DNA from: JBKPIY01 sp046730475
GTDB lineage: Bacteria > Actinomycetota > Thermoleophilia > Solirubrobacterales > 70-9
Direction: 5' to 3'
NCBI GenBank assembly: GCA_046730475.1
Contig: JBKPIY010000092.1
Coordinates: 1-21,081, forward strand
Length of the DNA: 21,081 bases
The position numbers and the translations under genes are program-made. Under the pieces are notes generated by a model. It made no database searches. It was not told the origin of the DNA and worked only from the letters and a program-made list of their open reading frames with translations. Positions 16,949 to 21,081 of the stretch are shown here, piece by piece (the stretch's first letter is position 1; each line of letters starts with the position of its first letter).

Positions 16949-16978
16949 TTGGACGCACGGCCGGGCGAGCGGCACAAT
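16949..16978 (+). promoter_or_regulatory. Predicted promoter of the antiporter gene (leaderless)
   Basis: TTGGAC (16949-16954) and CACAAT (16973-16978) are 18 nt apart. The -10 ends 6 nt before the GTG at 16985, placing the expected transcription start on the start codon. Confidence 0.45.
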
Positions 16979-16984
16979 TTGGCT

Positions 16985-18571
16985 GTGGGGGATCTGCAGA
17001 TCGTCATCGCAGCGCTATTCGTCTCGGCCGCGGGCCTGAACGCGCTCGCCAACCGGCTGAAGGTGCCGTACCCCATCCCGCTCGTGATTGGCGGGCTCGT
17101 GCTGGGGCTGGTCCCAGGGATCCCCAACGTCGAGCTGGACCCGGAACTGGTCCTGCTCCTCTTCCTGCCCCCGCTGCTCTACGCCTCGGCCTTCTTCGCG
17201 GACTTGCGCAGCCTCCGGGCAGACGCGCGAGTGATCTCCCTGACGGCGATCGGGCTCGTGCTGGCGACGGCAGGGGCAGTGGCGGTGATCGGGCATGAGC
17301 TGCTCGACCTGCCCTGGGCGATGTCGTTCGTCCTCGGCGCGATCGTCTCACCGACCGACCCCGCGGCGGCGACGGCGATCATGCGGCGGGTCGGCGCGCC
17401 GCGGCGGATGGTCAACATCCTCGAGGGCGAGAGCCTGTTCAACGACGCCACCGCGCTGGTCGCCTACAAGGTTGCGGTGGCGGCCGCGATCGGCGAGAGC
17501 GTCTCGGCGCAGCACACCGTGCTCGAGTTCTTCGGCGACGTGGCCGGTGGGATCGCGATCGGGCTGGCGGTCGGCTGGGTGATCGCCGAGGTGAGGAAGC
17601 GCGTCAACGACGTCAACACCGAGCTGACGATCTCGCTGTTCAGCGCCTACGGTGCGTTCATCCCGGCGGACGAACTGGGCGTCTCGGGCGTGCTCGCGGT
17701 GGTCGCCGCCGGCGTCTACCTGGGGTTCCGCGCTCCCGAGATCGCCTCGATGGAGAGCCGGATGCAGGGCTACGCCCTGTGGTCGATCCTCACGTTCCTC
17801 CTCAACGCCACGCTGTTCATCCTGATCGGCCTGCAGCTCCCGGTGATCGTCGATGGGCTCAGCGGCAGGCCGGCCGGGGAGGTGGTGGGCTACGCGGCGG
17901 TGGTCTGCGCTGCCGTGATCGCGGTCCGCTTCCTGTGGAACTTCATCGTCACCTACATCATCAGGGCGGTCGACCGACGGCCCTCGCAGCGCGCGCGACG
18001 CGCCGACTGGCGAAACCGGGTGGTGGGGAGCTGGGCGGGGATGCGGGGTGCGGTTTCGCTGGCGGCGGCGCTGGCGCTGCCGCTGCACACCGACGCCGGC
18101 GCGCAGCTGCCCGGACGCGACCTGATCCAGTTCATCACCTTCGCACTGATCCTGGTTACGGTGGTGGGGGAGGGGCTGACGCTGCCCTGGCTGATCCGCC
18201 GCCTCGGCGTGGTGGAGGACGGCACCGACGAGGAGAGCGAGGAGATCCGCGCTCGGCTTGTGATTGCCCGCGCGGCGCTCGAGCGGGTTGGCGAGCTCGA
18301 AGGCGAGGAGTGGACCCGCGACGGGACCGTCGAGCGAGTCCGCCGTCTGTACGAGTACCGCCAGCGGCGCTTCAAGGTGCGCGCCGGGAAGATCGAAGAC
18401 GAGGGCGGGATCGAGGAGAGCTCGCTTGCCTACCAGCGGCTGATGCACGAGATCTTCGCCGCCCAGCGCCAGGAGCTCGTCCGGCTTCGCAACACTCGCG
18501 AGATCAGCGCCGACGTGATGCGCCGCGTCGAGCGCGAGCTCGACCTGGAGGAGTCCCGGCTGGAGGTCTAG
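16985..18571 (+). CDS. Na+/H+ antiporter, CPA1 (NhaP/NHE-like) family
   Basis: This 528-residue inner-membrane protein should exchange Na+ (or K+) for H+ for pH and salt homeostasis. About twelve hydrophobic segments fill residues 1-415. Family marks are SPTDPAAATAI (from S122, D125), NILEGESLFNDATALVAYKV with the ion-binding N153-D154 pair, and WAGMRGAVSLAAALALP around R354. A charged, probably helical cytosolic tail of roughly 110 residues follows (VRRLYEYRQRRFKVRAGKIE...), common in this family and likely regulatory. The frame extends upstream to an ATG at 16880, but that would add 35 residues of Arg-rich sequence with no membrane character and start inside the promoter. The GTG at 16985 matches both the first helix and the predicted leaderless start. 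It is convergent with the SnoaL-like gene. Confidence 0.92.
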   Translation: MGDLQIVIAALFVSAAGLNALANRLKVPYPIPLVIGGLVLGLVPGIPNVELDPELVLLLFLPPLLYASAFFADLRSLRADARVISLTAIGLVLATAGAVAVIGHELLDLPWAMSFVLGAIVSPTDPAAATAIMRRVGAPRRMVNILEGESLFNDATALVAYKVAVAAAIGESVSAQHTVLEFFGDVAGGIAIGLAVGWVIAEVRKRVNDVNTELTISLFSAYGAFIPADELGVSGVLAVVAAGVYLGFRAPEIASMESRMQGYALWSILTFLLNATLFILIGLQLPVIVDGLSGRPAGEVVGYAAVVCAAVIAVRFLWNFIVTYIIRAVDRRPSQRARRADWRNRVVGSWAGMRGAVSLAAALALPLHTDAGAQLPGRDLIQFITFALILVTVVGEGLTLPWLIRRLGVVEDGTDEESEEIRARLVIARAALERVGELEGEEWTRDGTVERVRRLYEYRQRRFKVRAGKIEDEGGIEESSLAYQRLMHEIFAAQRQELVRLRNTREISADVMRRVERELDLEESRLEV

Positions 18572-18624
18572 TTGTAATCCCCTCCTTCCCAAATTGGGAC
18601 GACGGGAACTGGACCCACTCGCGC

Positions 18625-19035
18625 TCAGCGTGGCGGGGCCGGGGGCTCGAGAACCCGCTCGACCAGGGCCGTGTCGCAGTGCTCGACCACCTCTGTGAGG
18701 CGCCCATCCCTCACCCGGAAGATGTAGCAATAGATCTGGTGGTAGGGGTCGCCGCGCTTGGTGGTGGCGCGGCCGCGAGCCTGGACGACGACCCGGTCGC
18801 CGTCGGCAAGGACGAGGCTCGCCTCGCTGCGGTAGCCGTCGAACTGGGCCATCAGGGGGCCCAGGAGCTCGTCGAGGACCACATGTCTCGGCTCCCAGGT
18901 GCCGGACCATGACCACGCGCCGGGGAAGACCCAGCGGAAGTCCTCGGCCATCGCCTCGCTCAGGGCGCGAGTGTTGCCCTTCGCCAGCTGGTCGAAGATG
19001 TCCTGCAGCAGCTTCGCGTTCTCCGTAGCGCTCAT
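18625..19035 (-). CDS. SnoaL-like / NTF2-fold protein (DUF4440-like)
   Basis: This 136-residue cytosolic protein has the small alpha+beta NTF2-like cone: two N-terminal helices (ENAKLLQDIFDQLAKGNTRAL), a conserved DFRWVFPGAWSWSG segment, a helix (VLDELLGPLMAQF), then strands ending YHQIYCYIFRVRDGRLTEVVEHCDT. The family includes polyketide cyclases, ketosteroid isomerases and many proteins of unknown role, so a specific reaction cannot be named. The ATG at 19035 is preferred over the one at 19098 because the fold begins directly after it, and a TTGACA promoter lies between the two starts with its -10 seven nt before 19035. It is divergently transcribed from the LysR gene and is the natural candidate for its target. 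Confidence 0.85.
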   Translation of the reverse strand: MSATENAKLLQDIFDQLAKGNTRALSEAMAEDFRWVFPGAWSWSGTWEPRHVVLDELLGPLMAQFDGYRSEASLVLADGDRVVVQARGRATTKRGDPYHQIYCYIFRVRDGRLTEVVEHCDTALVERVLEPPAPPR

Positions 19036-19042
19036 GGACAGC

Positions 19043-19071
19043 AAGCTAGCCCGGGCCGAGCTATGTGTCAA
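19043..19071 (-). promoter_or_regulatory. Promoter of the SnoaL-like gene
   Basis: On the minus strand a perfect TTGACA (19071-19066) and TAGCTT (19048-19043) are exactly 17 nt apart. The -10 ends 7 nt before the ATG, so the mRNA is predicted to be leaderless. This is the best sigma-70-type promoter in the window. Confidence 0.7.
19044..19062. promoter_or_regulatory. Candidate LysR-type regulator binding site
   Basis: AGCTAGCCCGGGCCGAGCT is an interrupted palindrome, AGCT-N11-AGCT, containing the T-N11-A core (T19047, A19059) of LysR boxes. It overlaps the -10 and fills most of the spacer of the SnoaL-like gene's promoter, 45 nt from the LysR start. Binding there would be expected to repress the minus-strand gene or rearrange RNA polymerase. 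Function is inferred from position and symmetry. Confidence 0.5.
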
Positions 19072-19089
19072 ACGACGATCTGGGAGGTC

Positions 19090-19095
19090 TATTAT
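19090..19095 (+). promoter_or_regulatory. -10-like element of the LysR-type regulator gene
   Basis: TATTAT lies 11 nt before the ATG at 19107. No good -35 sits 16-18 nt upstream; that position overlaps the TTGACA of the opposing promoter. Confidence 0.4.
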
Positions 19096-19106
19096 CACGA
19101 TTACGC

Positions 19107-20027
19107 ATGGCTGAGTTCTCGGTTGTTGGTCTGCGGGTCGTGCGAGAGGTCGCCCGGCGCCGCTCGTTCTCGGCGGCCGCCGAGCGGCTGGGGTACACGC
19201 AGTCGGCCGTCTCGCGTCAAGTCGCGCTGATGGAGCGGGCGGCCGGGCGCGGGCTCTTCGAGCGTCACGCTCGCGGCGTGCGGCTCACCGACGCCGGCGC
19301 CGTCGTGGTCGGTCGCGCCGAGGCCGTCCTCGGGGAGCTCGAGGCTGCCCGTCAGGACCTCGACGATCTCGGCGCGCGGCCGCCGGGCCGCCTGCGGGTG
19401 GGCGCGTTCTCCACGGCGCTTGGAGCGGTCGTGCCACGTGCGATCGCCGTCTTTCTCTTGCAGCAGCCGCAAACGGAGGTGCTCCTCCGCGAGGGAACGA
19501 GCGATCGTCTTCTTGCGCGGGTGGCCGACGGGCGACTCGACCTGGCGGTCGTGACACCGCCCGCGGTCCCGTCCGACGGGGTCGACCTGATCACGCTGCT
19601 CGAGGATCCGCTGCTCGTGTCGGTCGGTCGCGATCATCGCCTGGCCAGCCGGACGAGCGTGCCGGCGGACGAGCTGCACGAGGAACGATGGGTAGCGGCG
19701 AGCACGGAGGCGCGCTCGACGCTGCTCGGGGCATGGACCGGCTCCGGGTGGGAGCCGGACATCGCCTACGTCGTTCGTGACTGGACCGCGAAGCTGGGGC
19801 TCGTCGCCGCCGGCCTCGGCGTAACCGTCGTGCCGGGACTAGCCCTGCCGTCGCTGCCCGGGACGGTCGCGGTGGTGCGCATCGATCACCCCGCGGCGAA
19901 GCGGACCACCGCGATCGCCGCCCGCGTCGGCGGATCGAGGGACCCGCGCCGGCAAGGCTTCGCCGAAGCACTGCACGACGCAGCCGCCGAACTCGCCGCC
20001 GAGATCCGCCGCCGCGTACGGGATTGA
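19107..20027 (+). CDS. LysR-family transcriptional regulator
   Basis: This 306-residue DNA-binding regulator has normal LysR length. Residues about 1-60 form the winged helix-turn-helix (VREVARRRSFSAAAERLGYTQSAVSRQVALMERAAGRGLFERHARGVRLTDAG), followed by a linker helix and a periplasmic-binding-protein-like effector domain (about 90-300; start GRLRVGAFSTALGAVVPRAI, later LVAAGLGVTVVPGLAL). The effector cannot be predicted. The ATG at 19107 places the helix-turn-helix at the usual distance from the N-terminus; the frame is open upstream to a GTG at 19065, which would overlap the divergent promoter. The 71-nt divergent arrangement with the SnoaL-like gene and the palindrome between them suggest control of that gene and of itself. 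Confidence 0.93.
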   Translation: MAEFSVVGLRVVREVARRRSFSAAAERLGYTQSAVSRQVALMERAAGRGLFERHARGVRLTDAGAVVVGRAEAVLGELEAARQDLDDLGARPPGRLRVGAFSTALGAVVPRAIAVFLLQQPQTEVLLREGTSDRLLARVADGRLDLAVVTPPAVPSDGVDLITLLEDPLLVSVGRDHRLASRTSVPADELHEERWVAASTEARSTLLGAWTGSGWEPDIAYVVRDWTAKLGLVAAGLGVTVVPGLALPSLPGTVAVVRIDHPAAKRTTAIAARVGGSRDPRRQGFAEALHDAAAELAAEIRRRVRD

Positions 20028-20111
20028 GCTGCGCCCTCGCGGTCGGCGACACGCACCAGGCGGCCGCCACAATCGTCGGGCCGTTCGGGGGACGCGGAGG
20101 CGATCGGCGGT

Positions 20112-20259
20112 CGCTGCTTCGGCGACGGCGATCCCCTCTTCGAGCGCTACCACGACGAGGAGTGGGACTTCCCCGTGCTCGACGAGCGGGGGCTGTTCGA
20201 GCGGTTGAGCCTGGAGGCGCAACCGCGCGAAGATCGAGGCGACGCTCGCGAACGCCCGG
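20112..20259 (+). pseudogene. tag: Remnant of DNA-3-methyladenine glycosylase I (tag)
   Basis: Two pieces of the Tag glycosylase survive in different frames. Bases 20112-20222 encode RCFGDGDPLFERYHDEEWDF followed by PVLDERGLFERLSLEAQ, matching the Tag N-terminus (compare RCGW..DPLYIAYHDNEWG in E. coli). Bases 20221-20259 in another frame encode NRAKIEATLANAR, which in Tag lies roughly 45 residues further on. So an internal deletion with frame change has occurred. The start codon is lost (no in-frame ATG, GTG or TTG just upstream), the conserved Gly after EEW is Asp, and the catalytic core and C-terminal zinc-site region are absent. An intact gene would excise 3-methyladenine from alkylated DNA. 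The rest of 20028-20346 shows no other gene. Confidence 0.85.
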
Positions 20260-20330
20260 GGCTGCTCAGGAACCTCAGCTCAAACCGAGCGAGACCCCCG
20301 CGTCGACCAGGGACCTCCTGACACCGGGAG

Positions 20331-20336
20331 TAGACT
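20331..20336 (+). promoter_or_regulatory. -10-like element before the small membrane protein gene
   Basis: TAGACT ends 10 nt before the ATG at 20347. No matching -35 or Shine-Dalgarno is visible (the bases before the ATG are pyrimidine-rich), so a short-leader mRNA is the simplest reading. Confidence 0.3.
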
Positions 20337-20346
20337 GCTCCTCCTG

Positions 20347-20568
20347 ATGTGCGCCGCGTGCGTCATGACAGCCGCGGTGGGCGCGACCGGCGCCCGGGCA
20401 TGGCTCCAAGCCCAGCACCGAACCTGGCTCACCCCGAGGCGAATGAAGCTGGCAACCGTCCTGCTCTTCGCCACCGCGCTCCTCATCTCGACCGTGACCC
20501 TGAGCGGCACGAGCAAGCCCGGGCCCGGGCACGCCGGATCCGCGGTTCACCGGGCCGAGTCACGCTGA
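20347..20568 (+). CDS. Small hypothetical membrane protein with N-terminal CxxC
   Basis: This 73-residue protein has C2 and C5 (MCAACVMTAAVGATGARAWL), a basic amphipathic stretch with WLTPRRM, a hydrophobic helix at about 34-53 (KLATVLLFATALLISTVTLS), and a polar Gly/Pro/His tail. It looks like a single-pass membrane protein, perhaps with a second, weaker N-terminal hydrophobic segment. I do not know a named family; similar short proteins seem to occur in high-GC actinobacteria, but that is a recollection, not a search. A -10-like TAGACT precedes it. No function is proposed. It stands alone between the tag remnant and the PhoX-like gene. Confidence 0.6.
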   Translation: MCAACVMTAAVGATGARAWLQAQHRTWLTPRRMKLATVLLFATALLISTVTLSGTSKPGPGHAGSAVHRAESR

Positions 20569-20773
20569 GCAGCTCCACCACGCCGAGAGCCGGCTAAGCA
20601 GGACTCCAACCTGAATAGCGGTGGGAGCTCGGGATCGGCCGCGGATGTACGCGCCTCACTTCGGGACCAGGCACGCACCGGTCTGTCGCCGCAGGGTTTG
20701 CTGTCTTCGCTCCTGGGAGGGCGCGGTCGGGACGTCTCGACCGGCCCGCCGATTCTCACAAAACGCGCTCTCC
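20569..20773. other. Gene-free stretch with a 20-nt palindrome
   Basis: No convincing gene is seen on either strand of these 205 bases, which separate two genes whose 3' ends face each other. Bases 20724-20743 form a 10+10 nt palindrome (half CGGTCGGGAC) with one G-T mismatch and no loop. It lies about 30 nt beyond the stop of the minus-strand PhoX-like gene. No T-tract follows on either strand, so it is either a weak terminator hairpin or a protein-binding site. Confidence 0.45.
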
Positions 20774-21081
20774 CTACTTGAGCGGCTTGCCGGGCGGGAT
20801 CTCCAACTCGAGCAGCTGGCCGCCCTGGACGAGCTCGGTGTCGGTGCTGCTCTTGTGGGCCTGGACGTCGAGCAGATACGCGTCCGCGCCCAGGAACGGC
20901 GCCGGGATCACGCCCGAGGCCTCCTCGTCCTTGGTGAGGAAGCCGGAAGCCCCCGGAGTGAACCGGTCAGGGTCGTGCTCGGCGATCTCGCTCAGATTGG
21001 CGGTGGCGATGTCGTACACCCAGACGCCGCCCCGATATGCCTGGTTGCCGACGTCCTCCAGCATGATCACCTGGCCGCGGT
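20774..21081 (-). CDS. PhoX/DUF839-family protein, C-terminal end (runs off window)
   Basis: The frame is open through the right edge (RGQVIMLEDVGNQAYRGGVW...), so only about 100 C-terminal residues are visible; the in-frame ATG at 21070 is internal. The segment GGVWVYDIATANLSEIAEHD is a beta-propeller strand repeat. FLTKDEEASGVIPAPFLG and YLLDVQAH...ELVQGGQLLELEI match the end of the PhoX alkaline phosphatase / DUF839 propeller family, whose glutamates in DEExSG bind metal in PhoX. Members are usually secreted, but the N-terminus with any signal peptide lies outside the window. Whether it is a phosphatase or a non-catalytic propeller cannot be told. Confidence 0.82.
   Translation of the reverse strand, partial: RGQVIMLEDVGNQAYRGGVWVYDIATANLSEIAEHDPDRFTPGASGFLTKDEEASGVIPAPFLGADAYLLDVQAHKSSTDTELVQGGQLLELEIPPGKPLK

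Noticed and set aside
16880..16984. Upstream ATG start for the antiporter
   Set aside because: It adds 35 Arg-rich residues before the first membrane helix and overlaps the predicted promoter; GTG 16985 fits better.
18587..18599. TCCCAAATTGGGA palindrome between the antiporter and SnoaL-like genes as a bidirectional terminator
   Set aside because: Folding leaves only a 4-bp stem with a 5-nt loop and no T-tract on either strand; too weak to call.
17348..18916. 522-codon open frame on the minus strand
   Set aside because: It is antisense to the antiporter; its residues mirror antiporter codons and it runs through the SnoaL-like gene in another frame.
19065..19106. Upstream GTG start for the LysR regulator
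   Set aside because: It would push the helix-turn-helix 14 residues away from the N-terminus and lies in the divergent promoter.
20024..20347. 107-codon open frame after the LysR gene
   Set aside because: It is Arg-rich and runs out of frame over the tag remnant, whose real coding frames are different.
20547..20759. 70-codon minus-strand frame in the gene-free stretch
   Set aside because: It has Arg/Ser/Pro-rich composition, no motif, and no promoter or ribosome site.
1..21081. CRISPR arrays, tRNA/rRNA genes, insertion sequences, prophage genes
   Set aside because: No spaced direct repeats, cloverleaf-like sequence, transposase or phage-type proteins were seen on reading both strands.

Overview
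The window is very GC-rich, uses many GTG starts and is tightly packed. Its families (a beta-phosphoglucomutase-like HAD paired with GH65, a MacB-like ABC pair, a PflX-like radical SAM protein) point to an actinomycete-type bacterium. Thermoleophilia (Solirubrobacterales or Gaiellales) is my best guess, but that is inference from gene flavour, not from a marker gene. There are no tRNA or rRNA genes, CRISPR arrays or intact mobile elements.

Bases 1-11977 read as one co-directional, translationally coupled run of five genes. First is the C-terminal part of an iterative type I polyketide/fatty-acid megasynthase of PfaA/enediyne-PKS style (ketoreductase then dehydratase; the rest lies off the left edge). 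Next is a giant single-chain biotin-dependent acyl-CoA carboxylase (BC-BCCP-central region-CT, 1869 aa) laid out like the eukaryotic cytosolic enzyme. A stand-alone Sfp-type phosphopantetheinyl transferase, a HAD hydrolase of the beta-phosphoglucomutase family and a GH65 disaccharide phosphorylase/hydrolase follow. Gaps are 17 nt, then overlaps of 38, 4 and 4 nt. The first three genes form a self-sufficient lipid/polyene synthesis module: extender-unit supply, the synthase and its activating enzyme. The last two would release and process sugar phosphate, so the operon may join alpha-glucoside metabolism to lipid or glycolipid production. This is the most interesting part of the window.

Bases 12170-14667 hold an FtsX/MacB-type permease, its ATPase carrying a C-terminal cyclic-nucleotide-binding domain, and a single-domain rhodanese. 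On the opposite strand (14692-16324) are a PflX-like radical SAM protein followed by protein-L-isoaspartate methyltransferase. A 21-nt divergent gap with a nearly symmetric -10 element separates them from a PIN-like hypothetical protein (16346-16867). A perfect hairpin and a promoter lead into a CPA1-type Na+/H+ antiporter (16985-18571).

Bases 18625-20027 are a divergent pair: a SnoaL-like small protein and a LysR-type regulator. Their 71-nt intergenic region holds a TTGACA promoter whose spacer contains a T-N11-A palindrome, a good candidate LysR operator. Then come a decayed remnant of a DNA-3-methyladenine glycosylase I gene, a small Cys-containing membrane protein, a gene-free stretch with a long palindrome, and the C-terminal end of a PhoX/DUF839-family protein running off the right edge. 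Several genes have a -10-like element only 5-11 nt before the start codon, suggesting that leaderless mRNAs are common in this organism.
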